A DNA stretch of 64,000 nucleotides from an uncultured Clostridium sp. (GCF_947072515.1 NZ_CAMTIG010000006.1:42445-106444); one strand, 5' to 3'; positions 16,525 through 26,511 are shown, counted from the first letter of the stretch. Numbers and translations: made by a program. The notes: generated by a model from the letters alone, not told the origin.

Positions 16525-18828
16525 TTATAATTTAGACTCTCCAAACTGCTTTTCTACCCACTCTGCAGCTGGATAAGCAAACATTCTTCCAAGTCCTAAA
16601 ATCAAGAATATAACTAAAAATAATAGTAAAAACTTTACGTCCTTAGCAACTTGTGTCCAATCTGGTGACCCAATTGCTTGCCTGAAGCCATCTATAGCAT
16701 AGGTAACGGGCCACAATGGCTCAAGTTTTTGGAAAAACTCCGGGTTAACCTGAATTGGATAAATCGCAGCAGATCCTGCAACTTGAATAACCATTATTAC
16801 TAAGGCTGCTGCTTTCCCAAAGTTCCCCATCAGTGAAACTAAAGTAAATATTATTACTGTGAATACAATTCCTGTGAGCCAAGTAAAGCCCATAAACAAC
16901 CAGAAATTTGCCGGCTTTATCCCAAGAATAAATACGTCTCCTAAAGAAACTATAGTCCCTTGAATAAAGTTTATTCCCATAAATAATATCAATCTTCCAA
17001 AATGAACTGCTAGAGCATCGCTTTTTGTTTTGTTTTTCTTCTTTCTATCAATTGTACTTATCATAGTTGTGCATAATAATGCTCCCACCCATATAGATAG
17101 TACTGTATAGAATGGTGCTAATCCTACTCCAAAAACAGACATTCCATATAACTCTTCTATTTTCATTCCTATTGGTGATGAGAATAATTGAGAAAATTCA
17201 TTTGGATTTTTATCTAATAAATTAGTTAAATTATTTAAAGCTTCATTATTTAACTTATCTGTACTAGTTTTAAGATTACTTAAAGTTCCATTTAAACTAT
17301 CTAATTTTTGCTGAAGTTCTTGTGCTTGCTGTACTGTTAAATTACTTGTTGTAATTCCCATATTAGCAATGCTTTGTAGTGCTGGTAAAATAGCTTTACT
17401 TGATTCAAGAATGTTATTTGCACTATTTAGTCCTTCATTTAAATTAGTATTCATTGATGTTACAAATGAATTTATTGTATTTGCATAACTACTGTTAAGT
17501 TCATTTATATCATTTGTAAGATTTGTACTTAAAGTTTTTATTCCTGCCAATTTGCTATTTAACTCACTTGCTGATATAGAATTTTGGCTAGATAAATAGT
17601 TATTTAAATCTTGTAATTCATTTAACTGATTATTTCCATTTTGTTTTAAATTATTTATTATATTGATTAAATTATTTAATTGTGGTGTTGCATCTATGTT
17701 ATTTAATGTATTTAAGAGATTTCCTACAGTATCTAAAACACTATTTAAGTTTTTATTTGCTCCAATTATATCTTGTAACTTTTTCTTATCTGCTTCAATC
17801 TGTTCTTTACTTAATTTCATAGAATTTGCATCACTTGTAATTTGTTTCCCATCATTTACAATAGTGTTTCCTGCAGTATCTGCATCTTTTTTAGCTGTAT
17901 TTTCACCACTTTGTGCACTATTAATAGCTGAAGAATTTATACTTTCTTGTGTTTTAACAGTATTCTCTAAATCTTGAATAAAATTGTTTAGAGAAGTATT
18001 TACATTTCCAAGTTCTTGCATACTGCTATTTATATTATTTTGAATATTACTAACATTATTTTGAGTTGCTTGTAATAAATATTTACTTGATGTTATTACA
18101 CCTTGTAAGTTATCAATTTGTTTAGATATATTGGGTATATCATTTTTAATTGTTTCTAAATATTTAGTTAGTTGTTGAACACTTTGTTCACTTGAATTAA
18201 TATTACCGCTTATATTATTAACATTATTATTAGCTGTTGCAACTATATTTTTTAAATTAACTATTAAAGATTGATTATCCTTAATATTACTACCTAAACT
18301 ATTTGCATAGTTTAGTAATATTTTATCTAAACTTTCAAAAAAGTTTTGCTTAATTTGAACTTGCAATTGATTAACTGCTAAATCTGATATTTTAGCTGCA
18401 ATTGCATTTGTTTTATCATTAACTCTATATATTAGATTTGGTTTTATAGGATTACCACTAAATATAGTTTGTAAATCTTGTGAAAAATTACTTGGTATTA
18501 TAATTTCAGAGTAATAGGTCCCATCTTTTAATCCTTGTTCTGCAACTTCCGGCCCTACAAATACCCATTTCATAGAATCATTATTTTTTAATTGATCCAC
18601 AGTTTCTTTTCCAAAATTAACTATTTTATTATTTATTATGGTTCCATTATCTTCATTAACTACAGCTACTGGAACATTTCCTGTATCAACATATGGATTC
18701 CAGTTTGCTTTTAATGTAATCCATGTATATAGAGATGGTATTATACAAAGCCCTATTATAATACCTAATGCAACTTTGTTTTTTCTAATATTTTTAAGAT
18801 CTCTTTTTAGTACCTTAAGTATTTTCAT
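16525..18828 (-). CDS. YhgE/Pip-family membrane protein, copy 1
   Basis: 767 residues. It has an N-terminal membrane segment (about 20-40), then a region to about residue 560 outside the cytoplasm that is full of Asn/Ser and heptad-like coiled-coil stretches, then an ABC-2-like C-terminal membrane domain of about five segments. YhgE/Pip proteins were first found as a phage-infection protein in Lactococcus and are related to EsaA/YueB of type VII secretion loci; the cellular role here is unknown. A second copy lies 17 nt upstream in the same operon. The two share VNEDQG/VNEDNG and AxWVGxL motifs but the middles are divergent. No ESX genes are in the window. Confidence 0.85.
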   Translation of the reverse strand: MKILKVLKRDLKNIRKNKVALGIIIGLCIIPSLYTWITLKANWNPYVDTGNVPVAVVNEDNGTIINNKIVNFGKETVDQLKNNDSMKWVFVGPEVAEQGLKDGTYYSEIIIPSNFSQDLQTIFSGNPIKPNLIYRVNDKTNAIAAKISDLAVNQLQVQIKQNFFESLDKILLNYANSLGSNIKDNQSLIVNLKNIVATANNNVNNISGNINSSEQSVQQLTKYLETIKNDIPNISKQIDNLQGVITSSKYLLQATQNNVSNIQNNINSSMQELGNVNTSLNNFIQDLENTVKTQESINSSAINSAQSGENTAKKDADTAGNTIVNDGKQITSDANSMKLSKEQIEADKKKLQDIIGANKNLNSVLDTVGNLLNTLNNIDATPQLNNLINIINNLKQNGNNQLNELQDLNNYLSSQNSISASELNSKLAGIKTLSTNLTNDINELNSSYANTINSFVTSMNTNLNEGLNSANNILESSKAILPALQSIANMGITTSNLTVQQAQELQQKLDSLNGTLSNLKTSTDKLNNEALNNLTNLLDKNPNEFSQLFSSPIGMKIEELYGMSVFGVGLAPFYTVLSIWVGALLCTTMISTIDRKKKNKTKSDALAVHFGRLILFMGINFIQGTIVSLGDVFILGIKPANFWLFMGFTWLTGIVFTVIIFTLVSLMGNFGKAAALVIMVIQVAGSAAIYPIQVNPEFFQKLEPLWPVTYAIDGFRQAIGSPDWTQVAKDVKFLLLFLVIFLILGLGRMFAYPAAEWVEKQFGESKL

Positions 18829-18845
18829 CTCTTTTTCTCCTTAAT

Positions 18846-20981
18846 TTATTCTTCTGCTAATCCTGATTCTTCAAAAACTTCATCCATTTTCTTAACCATC
18901 CCACTTAGTCTTGGTTTAAAGAAATAACCAATAAGTAAAAATACTCCTGCAAATACACAAAGAGCTATTATATCTTTTATTGCATTTGCCCAATATGGGC
19001 CTCCAATAGCTTCTCTCATTAAGTCTACCCCATAAGGGAATGGTAAAAATGGCTCTACCGCTCTAAAGAAAGCTGGCATAGCTTGAACTGGATAAGTTCC
19101 TCCTGTTCCTGATAATTGTACAACCATTAAAACTATACATATTGCATCTCCAAGATGTCCAAACATAGATAAACATGTATATACAATTATGGCAAATGTT
19201 ATGGAGGTCACTAAAGATCCTAAAATAAATAAAGGTAAATTTACTACTTGAACACCAACTAGGAATTTTGCTCCTATGGTTATTATTAAAGATTGTATTA
19301 TGGCTATCAATATATAAGTCATCATTTTTCCATAATGTTTTTCTCTAATCGACATTTCTTCAAACTCCTCAATTTCTGGAGGTGCTGTTTTAAGAAGCGC
19401 TCCTGATACAAGCATTCCTACCCAAAATGCTAATACACTATAAACCGGTGTCATTCCTGAACCATAGTTTGCAACTGGGTATATTGATTGTTGTTCAAAA
19501 TTAAAAGGTAATGTTGCAAAATCTCCCATTACAACTGGATTTCCTTCTAAAACTGCTATTAGCTGATTTATATTATCATCACTAATTCCTTTCAACTTAT
19601 CACTAAGTTGACTTATTAGTCCTTTATATTGATTTAAATATTGTACTAACTGTGCACTTGAAGTAGTTGTTAAATTTGCTCCATTTGAAGCATTATTTAA
19701 TAAATTTTGAATACTACCATTTAGGTTTTCTGTTTCCGATATTAAACTATCTGCACTATTAGTTGCATTAATTAATCCATTAGTAATATTATTAATAGCT
19801 TCATTCCCGCCATTACTATAGCTGTCTTTAATAGTATTCATTGAAGAAACTATAGAATTAGCTGCATTTTGAATAAGTTTCATATTACTTTCAGATAAAT
19901 TATTTCCACTATTAATTGTATTTTTTATATTATTACTTTGTTCATTAAGTAAATTATTAATTCCATTAAGATTTTGAATTAGTGCATTAATATTTGAATT
20001 ATTAATACCCTTATTTATACTATTTAAAAATTTTAAATTAGTATCTATATTACTTTTAACAATATTTACGTCACTCAATATATTATTAATCATAGAATTT
20101 ACATTACTTCCTGCTGTTAAACTCATAGCCATATTCTTCATATTATTAACTATACTTTCTGAAGAAGTTAAATTAAGATTCATTGCATTAAGTGATTGAT
20201 TTAAAATACTCTTGGTACTGGACATAACTTGCCCTATGTTCTTCGTATTTGTCTCAATTTGAGATAAACTATTATTAAATGTTGGCATTATAGTTTTTAA
20301 ACTATCTATGTACCCATTCAAAGTCTTAGAACTTTCAGATGCTTTATTTAAATTATCTATAACTAACCCCATATTATCATTAAGATCAATTATTGCACTT
20401 TTTAGTTCTATTATTTCATTTTTCTTAGAGCTAGCTTCATTTCCGAACTTATTAAGAACTCCAAATCCCTGTGAAGTTATGGTTGACATAACACTCGACT
20501 GTATTTGTGTTAATAATGTTTGTTGTGCAACCTCTGTTATTTTATTTGCAACAGGCCCTGCCTTTGTATTAACTTTATATATAAGTTCAGGCTTTACAGG
20601 ATTATTTGTTGCTAATGTTCCCAAGTCTTTTGAAAAATCTGCCGGTATCAATAATTCTGAAAAATATTTTCCTGATGCTAATCCTATATCAGCTTCCTTT
20701 GCACTTACAAACTTCCAATCTATGGTGTTACTAGTTTTCAGATTATCTACTACATTATCCCCTATATTAAGATTTTTTCCTGATATACTAGCTCCTTGGT
20801 CTTCATTTACTACTGCTATCGGTATTGTAGATGTATTTTGATAAGCATTCCAACATCCAATTACATTTAAAAACGAATATAATGATGGTATTATACAAAG
20901 CCCTGATATAATAATCATTGTAATTGGATTTTTTATCATTGCTTTAAGATCTCTTCTAAATACCTTTAAAGCATTTTTCAT
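18846..20981 (-). CDS. YhgE/Pip-family membrane protein, copy 2
   Basis: 711 residues with the same layout as its downstream paralogue: N-terminal segment (about 18-38), a long extracytoplasmic domain rich in Asn and Ser (about 40-510) and a C-terminal ABC-2-like membrane domain. Both copies contain the IPSLYSF/IPSLYTW and AVVNED sequences near residue 30-60. The ATG at 20981 has AGGAGGTGA upstream and this is the first gene of the pair. Tandem non-identical copies suggest a heteromeric membrane complex or a surface receptor pair. The substrate is unknown. Confidence 0.85.
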   Translation of the reverse strand: MKNALKVFRRDLKAMIKNPITMIIISGLCIIPSLYSFLNVIGCWNAYQNTSTIPIAVVNEDQGASISGKNLNIGDNVVDNLKTSNTIDWKFVSAKEADIGLASGKYFSELLIPADFSKDLGTLATNNPVKPELIYKVNTKAGPVANKITEVAQQTLLTQIQSSVMSTITSQGFGVLNKFGNEASSKKNEIIELKSAIIDLNDNMGLVIDNLNKASESSKTLNGYIDSLKTIMPTFNNSLSQIETNTKNIGQVMSSTKSILNQSLNAMNLNLTSSESIVNNMKNMAMSLTAGSNVNSMINNILSDVNIVKSNIDTNLKFLNSINKGINNSNINALIQNLNGINNLLNEQSNNIKNTINSGNNLSESNMKLIQNAANSIVSSMNTIKDSYSNGGNEAINNITNGLINATNSADSLISETENLNGSIQNLLNNASNGANLTTTSSAQLVQYLNQYKGLISQLSDKLKGISDDNINQLIAVLEGNPVVMGDFATLPFNFEQQSIYPVANYGSGMTPVYSVLAFWVGMLVSGALLKTAPPEIEEFEEMSIREKHYGKMMTYILIAIIQSLIITIGAKFLVGVQVVNLPLFILGSLVTSITFAIIVYTCLSMFGHLGDAICIVLMVVQLSGTGGTYPVQAMPAFFRAVEPFLPFPYGVDLMREAIGGPYWANAIKDIIALCVFAGVFLLIGYFFKPRLSGMVKKMDEVFEESGLAEE

Positions 20982-21041
20982 ATTTATACTTCACCTCCTA
21001 AAACCACTTTAAAATTTAATTACCTATGTAATCCTTTTAAG

Positions 21042-21078
21042 TAAAAAATAAATCCCAAACTCTAAAAGTTTAGGATTT
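21042..21078 (-). terminator. terminator downstream of the HAD gene
   Basis: 12-bp stem with one wobble (21050-21061 with 21067-21078), followed on the minus strand by TTATTTTTTAC; about 150 nt past the HAD stop. Nothing else was seen in the gap 20982-21226. Confidence 0.65.
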
Positions 21079-21226
21079 TTCGTAAAATATTTCCAAAATC
21101 CAAAACATTTTACACTAAGAATTATATCCTTATTTAAGTTTTTAATCAAATTAATTTCAACTAATTTTTTCCAAAAAGAACTCTATTTTATCAAAACTGA
21201 CTAAAATTCATATTTTTTTAATTTAT

Positions 21227-22042
21227 CTAATAAACATTAGCTAAAACAACATTCTTTTCTATCCATTTTATTACATATTCAATAGGGTTTTCATTATTTG
21301 ATGGTGCTATTAAATTTACTTTTTCTAAAAGTCTCGGATTAGCATTTTTTACTGCAAATCCATAATCAGCTACTTCTAACAATGCTTCGTCATTCATATT
21401 GTCTCCAATCGCTACTATCTTATACTCTTCTAAATTTTTCAGTTTAATAAGTTTTTTTAAAGCTTGTCCTTTCGAAGCTGAATTTGGTACAATTTCTAAA
21501 TATTTTATAGCACTTCTTAAAGGTCTTTTATTTTCATATTCTGAAAAATCATTTTCAAAACCATCCAAAACCTCTCCTTCTCCTACTATTAATATCTTTG
21601 TCCAATTTTTATTCCAAATTTCTCCTTCTGAAGTATGAATAACATTATATCCAAGTTTTGAAAATCTTTTTGTTAAATGACATTCCTTAAAAACATAAAT
21701 ATCTTCTTCTGAGTATACCTCTAGTCCAATCCCTTTAACCTTCATAAGTTTTCTTATAACTTCTTTTCTTTCCTCTTCTAAGGAATATTCTAAAATCATA
21801 CTATTAGTTGAATAATCATATATCTTGCATCCATTGTATAGAATTATAGGTAAACTCGGCTTCAAATCTTTCGCATATCTGTTCGCCGATGGAAGCATTC
21901 TTCCTGTTGCTATAGTAAATAGTCCACCATTTTCTTTAAAGTACTCTATTGCTCTTAAATCTTTTTCTGATATTTTCTTTTCTTTATTTATCATAGTACC
22001 ATCCATATCTGAAACTAATACTATTCCATCAAAAATCCCCAT
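21227..22042 (-). CDS. HAD-superfamily hydrolase, Cof (IIB) type
   Basis: 271 residues from ATG 22042, which sits at good distance from AAGGAG; a GTG at 22051 directly abuts that site and is less likely. HAD motif I is VSDMDGTMI (about residue 10), motif II TIATGR (about 48), motif III Lys in KGQALKKL and motif IV AIGDNMNDEALLEVA (about 215). The cap is of the C2B Cof type, so the likely substrates are sugar phosphates or related metabolites. It follows the SDR gene by 14 nt in one operon. Confidence 0.88.
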   Translation of the reverse strand: MGIFDGIVLVSDMDGTMINKEKKISEKDLRAIEYFKENGGLFTIATGRMLPSANRYAKDLKPSLPIILYNGCKIYDYSTNSMILEYSLEEERKEVIRKLMKVKGIGLEVYSEEDIYVFKECHLTKRFSKLGYNVIHTSEGEIWNKNWTKILIVGEGEVLDGFENDFSEYENKRPLRSAIKYLEIVPNSASKGQALKKLIKLKNLEEYKIVAIGDNMNDEALLEVADYGFAVKNANPRLLEKVNLIAPSNNENPIEYVIKWIEKNVVLANVY

Positions 22043-22056
22043 TCTATTCACTCCTT

Positions 22057-22839
22057 TTATTTCTCTTTATTTGTATTAAATATTATTTTTCTAATTAAAC
22101 TACGTGGTAAAAATTTTGTTCCTATAACCATTAACTTATTTTTACCACCTGGTATAATTATAGCTTTTTTAACCTTAAACCCTTTATAACCTTCTACTGC
22201 TACTTTTTCTGCATCCATTAAATATTTTTTAGCTTTTTCTGCTTTAACTATTCCTGCATTTTTTTGAAACTCTGTTTTAACAGGTCCTGGGCAAAGACAG
22301 CATACTGTAACATTAGATTCTTTGCACTCCTCATAGATTGCTTCTGATAATGTTAATACATATGCTTTTGAAGAATAATATGTACTCATTTTAGGACCTC
22401 CTACAAAAGCTGCAGTAGATGCTACATTTAAAATTCCACCTTCTCTTCTCTCTTTCATCTCTGGAAGAAATCTTTTTATTAAAATTGTTAAAGCTTGTAT
22501 ATTTAAATTAATTAACTCTAAATCTTTCTCCTCGTTAATTTCATCAAAATATCCAAAACTTCCAACTCCAGCATTATTAATAAGATTTTCTATGAATATC
22601 TCTTTTTCTTCAATTTTTTTAAAAAGTTTATCTATCTCACTTCTATAAGATAAATCTATGGCCATTATCTTTACTTTGATATTAAATTCGCTACATATCT
22701 CTTTCTTTAAGTTAATTAAATCTATTTCATTTCTTGCTATTAAAAACAAATTTTTGTTGTCTTTTGCAAAAAGTTTTGTAAATTCATATCCTAAGCCTTT
22801 AGTAGCTCCTGTTATTAATGTATATTTTTCCTTTTCCAT
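22057..22839 (-). CDS. short-chain dehydrogenase/reductase (SDR)
   Basis: 260 residues. The Rossmann glycine motif TGATKGLGYEF is at about residue 10, NNAGVGSFG at about 89, catalytic Ser in VASTAAF at about 138 and YYSSK (Tyr-x-x-x-Lys) at about 154. This is the classical DltE/YqjQ-like SDR arrangement, an NAD(P)H-dependent oxidoreductase of unknown substrate. AGGAG lies upstream of ATG 22839. It is the first gene of a two-gene operon with the Cof-type phosphatase. Confidence 0.9.
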   Translation of the reverse strand: MEKEKYTLITGATKGLGYEFTKLFAKDNKNLFLIARNEIDLINLKKEICSEFNIKVKIMAIDLSYRSEIDKLFKKIEEKEIFIENLINNAGVGSFGYFDEINEEKDLELINLNIQALTILIKRFLPEMKERREGGILNVASTAAFVGGPKMSTYYSSKAYVLTLSEAIYEECKESNVTVCCLCPGPVKTEFQKNAGIVKAEKAKKYLMDAEKVAVEGYKGFKVKKAIIIPGGKNKLMVIGTKFLPRSLIRKIIFNTNKEK

Positions 22840-22932
22840 AAACTACTCCTAATTTTATTTAGAATAATTATATACTATTATATAAATTTTGGATATTATT
22901 TTCAAAATTATACCTTTTATTCTTTACTCTTC

Positions 22933-22947
22933 ATGTGAAATTCACAT
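22933..22947. promoter_or_regulatory. palindrome ATGTGAA-A-TTCACAT upstream of the acid phosphatase
   Basis: A 7-bp perfect dyad about 80 bp upstream of the phosphatase start, between two divergent genes. It may be an operator for either one. No regulator can be named from the sequence. Confidence 0.35.
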
Positions 22948-23023
22948 ACACTTCACCTTAATCATGCTTTAACTTGATAAAATTTTTATTATAAATTAAA
23001 TCTTATTTAAGGAGAATACAAAG

Positions 23024-23914
23024 TTGAGTAAGAAAAGAAGCATTTTAAAAGGTATTTTAATTTTTGTACTTGGTGGTATAGTAGGTTCAGGTATTACTGG
23101 ATACATCTGTTATTCTAGATACAATACTCAACTAAATCATTACAAAACTACAACAGAAAATAATCAATTAGGAAATTATTTTAAAGCAGCCTATAACTGG
23201 CTTGAAAATAGTGGGGAAGCGGAATCCCTAGAGTATCAAGCTTATAACTCTGCTACAACAAGTTTAGCTAGCATGGTTCAACAACCAAGTTCAAAACCTA
23301 AAGCTGTTATTTTAGATTTAGATGAAACTTGTCTTAGCACAGCTCCCTTTCAAGGTTATGAAATTTTAAATGATAATGACGGTTTCCAATATTCAATATG
23401 GAATAAATGGGTTGATGCTGAGAAAGATACTGCAATACCTGGGTCTGTTCAGTTTACCCAACAAGCTGAAAAAGATGGTGTTCAAGTTTTCTATGTTTCT
23501 GGTAGATCACAAAATGAATTAAATTCTACAGTTCAAGAAATGACCAAGCTTGGATTTGCTCAAGCTGACGAGCCTGGACATGTTATTATGTTGCCTCCTG
23601 GTCAAAGCGGTAAACAACCAACTTTTGATCAAATTGAACAAAACTATGACGTTGTTATGTTTATAGGTGATCAATTAACAGATATGGGTGATATTTTCCA
23701 CGGTGATAGTGCTCAAGAAAAACAAGAAGTAACTCAATACGAAAGTGATTGGGGTTCTAAATTCATAGCAATTCCAGATCCACTTTACGGAAATTATATT
23801 GGTGCTTTAGATGACGATAAAAAAGTAACTGATCCAGAACAAATTAATATTTTTAATAAAGGTATTCAAACTTTTGATCCTAAAACGGGGAAAGTATACT
23901 ATAATAAATCATAA
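23024..23914 (+). CDS. membrane-anchored HAD acid phosphatase, class C / e(P4)-like
   Basis: 296 residues. An N-terminal membrane segment (about 9-30, GILIFVLGGIVGSGITGYIC) with no lipobox cysteine in the usual place anchors the protein, with the catalytic domain outside. The nucleophile motif is VILDLDETCLST (about residue 96), followed by FYVSGRSQNE (about 163) and VVMFIGDQLTDMGD (about 211), the DDDD-type HAD pattern of acid phosphatases and 5'-nucleotidase e(P4). It probably dephosphorylates nucleotides or phosphomonoesters at the cell surface. Translation starts at TTG 23024 after AAGGAG. A terminator follows at once. Confidence 0.85.
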   Translation: MSKKRSILKGILIFVLGGIVGSGITGYICYSRYNTQLNHYKTTTENNQLGNYFKAAYNWLENSGEAESLEYQAYNSATTSLASMVQQPSSKPKAVILDLDETCLSTAPFQGYEILNDNDGFQYSIWNKWVDAEKDTAIPGSVQFTQQAEKDGVQVFYVSGRSQNELNSTVQEMTKLGFAQADEPGHVIMLPPGQSGKQPTFDQIEQNYDVVMFIGDQLTDMGDIFHGDSAQEKQEVTQYESDWGSKFIAIPDPLYGNYIGALDDDKKVTDPEQINIFNKGIQTFDPKTGKVYYNKS

Positions 23915-23940
23915 AAAGGCAGTCTATGACTGCCTTTTTA
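23913..23940 (+). terminator. acid phosphatase terminator
   Basis: 11-12-bp stem (23913-23924 with 23928-23939) with a TAT loop and a T tail. The A run on the other side lets it also serve the convergent TraB gene. Confidence 0.85.
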
Positions 23941-23950
23941 CTATATTTTT

Positions 23951-24865
23951 CTATCCTTTCTTAACTGTGTACCCCTTATCCTCTAGCATCTTGACTACTC
24001 CATCTTCTCCAAAGAAATGTAGTGCTCCAACAGCCACTACATAAGATTTATCTGAATTTATATATTCTTCTATCTTTTCAACCATACCTTTATTTCTATC
24101 TAAAATAAGTGCTTTATAAGTATCTGGATTTTCTTTTTGCATTTCAATTGCTTCATTCATAAAGTCTTCTTCACCCTTTTTATATGCTTCCATAACGTTC
24201 TTAGCATATTCAACTGACTCTTCTGATAATTCCTCAAAAGATCCTTCTTCATAGGCTTGAAGCATTTCCTTTAAAGCATCTTTTCCTTGTATTTTATTTA
24301 ATAACTCCATTTGGAATTTCATATTTTCTACTTGATCAACTTCCTTTCCATCTGTTGAATATCTCTCTATCAACATATCATCAAAAGTTGCCATAACTAG
24401 ATTTGCCTTTTGGTAAATTACCGCACTAATATTTTGACTTATTCCAAGTGGTGTAAATACTTTTAATTTTTCATAATCTAATCCAGCATCTTTACATAAT
24501 CTTTTAAGTGTTTTTACTTCATCAACTTCAAGATCACTTTCTATATTCTTACCATTACTATAAACCATCATTGCATTTGCTAAAACTGCATCTTCTTGAG
24601 TTGGATTAACTTCTACCGATAGTACATCTGTTTTTGATATTATTTCTTCAATTTTTTCTGAAAAATAATTATAACTTGTATCTATAGGATGCATAGTCCC
24701 TATTAAATACAATGTTTTCCCATCCTTTGTAACCTCCCATTGATACCCTTGTGCAATTTCCTTAGTATCCTCTTTCTTATTTTCAGCTCCACATCCAATA
24801 AATGAACCTAAAACAAAAAATACAGACATACATATAAGTAATGCTTTCTTTTTTATACCCCTCAT
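23951..24865 (-). CDS. TraB/GumN-family lipoprotein
   Basis: 304 residues. The N terminus is a lipoprotein signal: MRGIKKK, a hydrophobic core and SFIGC with Cys 25 as lipidation site. The mature part has LYLIGTMHPID (about residue 51) and, near the end, VVAVGALHFFGEDGV, the two His motifs that define the TraB/GumN/Tiki metalloprotease-like fold. It would sit on the outer face of the membrane. Bacterial members are common but their substrate is unknown. It is monocistronic and converges on the phosphatase gene. Confidence 0.88.
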   Translation of the reverse strand: MRGIKKKALLICMSVFFVLGSFIGCGAENKKEDTKEIAQGYQWEVTKDGKTLYLIGTMHPIDTSYNYFSEKIEEIISKTDVLSVEVNPTQEDAVLANAMMVYSNGKNIESDLEVDEVKTLKRLCKDAGLDYEKLKVFTPLGISQNISAVIYQKANLVMATFDDMLIERYSTDGKEVDQVENMKFQMELLNKIQGKDALKEMLQAYEEGSFEELSEESVEYAKNVMEAYKKGEEDFMNEAIEMQKENPDTYKALILDRNKGMVEKIEEYINSDKSYVVAVGALHFFGEDGVVKMLEDKGYTVKKG

Positions 24866-25026
24866 ACCTCTTCCTCCTAAGACTAGAATAATTATCTTAA
24901 TTACTTAGTAGCCTTTTAATTTTATTTTTTCTCTCATATATATATTCGTACTTTTTCAATTTTTCTTTTATTTTTTCTAAAATTTGTAACCTTTTTTATC
25001 TATTTTTTATATATTATTATATATAT

Positions 25027-25055
25027 TTGATTTTTCTTCTTTTTTATAGTATAAT
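25027..25055 (+). promoter_or_regulatory. promoter with no ORF downstream
   Basis: TTGATT, 17 nt, TATAAT on the plus strand. The only thing downstream before the convergent proA gene is the structured region 25080-25161 and a terminator, so this is the likely promoter of a small RNA. Confidence 0.55.
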
Positions 25056-25061
25056 TTATTT

Positions 25062-25250
25062 GAATATTCAGATAATTTTAATAAGAGCAGTTACCTATGC
25101 CATTGGAACTGACTAACTTATTATTTGAAAAATGGGCTGCATAAAGTCTTATGCGGCCCATATATTTTGAACATTGTTTTCATTGTTTAAATCGCATATT
25201 ATAAATAAAAAAACACTTAAAGAAGTCCGAGCTTTAAGTGTTTTTTTCGT
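25062..25250 (+). ncRNA. candidate structured small RNA
   Basis: The 390-nt gap between traB and proA has no ORF. After the promoter at 25027-25055 come a compound hairpin (AATAAG/CTTATT at 25080-25085 and 25117-25122 enclosing CAGTT-CC/GG-AACTG) and a 13-bp hairpin (25132-25144 with 25149-25161). The second stem has one position that pairs as U-G only if the plus strand is transcribed. The transcript would end at the bidirectional terminator 25206-25246. It does not match any RNA family that I recognise. A 3'-end role in proBA termination is the alternative. Confidence 0.4.
25206..25246. terminator. bidirectional terminator, proBA and candidate small RNA
   Basis: 13-bp stem (25210-25222 with 25232-25244), 9-nt loop, A run on the left and T run on the right, so it works in both directions. 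It ends proBA on the minus strand. Confidence 0.9.
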
Positions 25251-25254
25251 TTTA

Positions 25255-26499
25255 TTATCTTATTTGTCCATTTCCAAAAATAATATATTTAACTGTTGTA
25301 AGTTCTTTTAATCCCATTGGACCTCTTGCATGAAGCTTTTGAGTACTTATACCAATTTCAGCTCCAAATCCAAATTCTTCTCCATCAGTAAATCTAGTTG
25401 ATGCATTAACATATACAGCTGCTGCATCTATTCTTTGAAGGAACTTTTGTGAGTTTTCATAGCTTTCAGTAACTATTGCTTCTGAATGCCCTGTATTATA
25501 CTTATTAATATGTTTAATAGCTTCATCTATATTATCAACAATTTTCACACTCATTATATAATCTAAATATTCAGTATAAAAATCTTCTTCTGTTGCTACT
25601 TCCATATCTTTAATAATCTCTCTAGCCTTTTCATCGCCTTTTAAAATAACATTTTTCTCTCTTAATGCTTTTGTTAAAATAGGTAATATTTCATTTACCA
25701 CATCAGCATGAATAACTAAGCTTTCTGCTGCATTACAAACTGCTGGTCTTGATGTCTTAGCATTTACAACTATATTTTTAGCCATTTCAAAATCACATTT
25801 TGAATCAACATATATATGACAGTTTCCTGTTCCTGTTTCAATTACTGGAACAGTTGCATTTTTAACTACAGCCTTTATAAGTCCTGCTCCACCTCTTGGA
25901 ATTAAGACATTTATATACTCATTAAGCTTCATCATTTCTGTTGCTACTTCTCTTGATGTATCTTCTACTAATTGAATAGCATCTATAGGAAGCCCCGCTT
26001 CTAAAACTGCTACTCTTAACACTTTTACTATAGCTAAATTAGAGTTGATTGCTTCACTTCCACCTCTTAATATAACTGCATTTCCTGTCTTTAAACAAAG
26101 TCCTGCTGCATCACAAGTTACATTTGGTCTAGCTTCATATATTATTCCTATAACTCCCATAGGTACTCTTTTTTGACCTATTTGAAGACCATTTGGCCTA
26201 TTCCACATACTTATAACTTCACCAACTGGATCTTGAAGTCCTATTACCTGTTTTAATCCACTTGCCATTCCTTCAATCCTTGCTTTATCTAAAGCAAGTC
26301 TATCAAGCATTGATTCCGAAGTTCCTTTTTCTCTAGCCTTACCTAAATCCTTCTCATTTTCATTGATAATAAACTCTGAATTGTCTATAAGTGCATCAGC
26401 CATTTTAAGTAATGCATTATTTTTTTCTGTAGTACTCAAATTTCCTAAAATATAACTTGCTTCCTTTGCTTTAGCTCCCATTTTTTCTAGTTTTATCAT
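25255..26499 (-). CDS. proA: glutamate-5-semialdehyde dehydrogenase (gamma-glutamyl phosphate reductase)
   Basis: 414 residues, normal ProA length. Family motifs: [19 protein letters not shown] (about residue 117), [14 protein letters not shown] (about 136), the catalytic Cys in [12 protein letters not shown] (about 255) and [25 protein letters not shown] near the end. It reduces gamma-glutamyl phosphate with NADPH to glutamate semialdehyde, the second step of proline synthesis. It lies 12 nt downstream of proB in a two-gene operon. proC is not in the window. Confidence 0.97.
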   Translation of the reverse strand: MIKLEKMGAKAKEASYILGNLSTTEKNNALLKMADALIDNSEFIINENEKDLGKAREKGTSESMLDRLALDKARIEGMASGLKQVIGLQDPVGEVISMWNRPNGLQIGQKRVPMGVIGIIYEARPNVTCDAAGLCLKTGNAVILRGGSEAINSNLAIVKVLRVAVLEAGLPIDAIQLVEDTSREVATEMMKLNEYINVLIPRGGAGLIKAVVKNATVPVIETGTGNCHIYVDSKCDFEMAKNIVVNAKTSRPAVCNAAESLVIHADVVNEILPILTKALREKNVILKGDEKAREIIKDMEVATEEDFYTEYLDYIMSVKIVDNIDEAIKHINKYNTGHSEAIVTESYENSQKFLQRIDAAAVYVNASTRFTDGEEFGFGAEIGISTQKLHARGPMGLKELTTVKYIIFGNGQIR

Positions 26500-26511
26500 T
26501 ATATTACCTCC

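Noticed and set aside
17180..18300. Asn/Ser-rich region of the YhgE proteins as a tandem repeat
   Set aside because: It is low-complexity coiled coil; no fixed repeat unit could be aligned at DNA or protein level.
20308..20841. 177-codon plus-strand ORF inside the second YhgE/Pip gene
   Set aside because: Antisense shadow: no ribosome site, no family resemblance, and the minus-strand frame is a full-length recognised protein.
24866..25254. SRP RNA, tmRNA, 6S RNA or T-box in the traB-proA gap
   Set aside because: None of the conserved core sequences of these RNAs is present; only a generic two-hairpin candidate remains.
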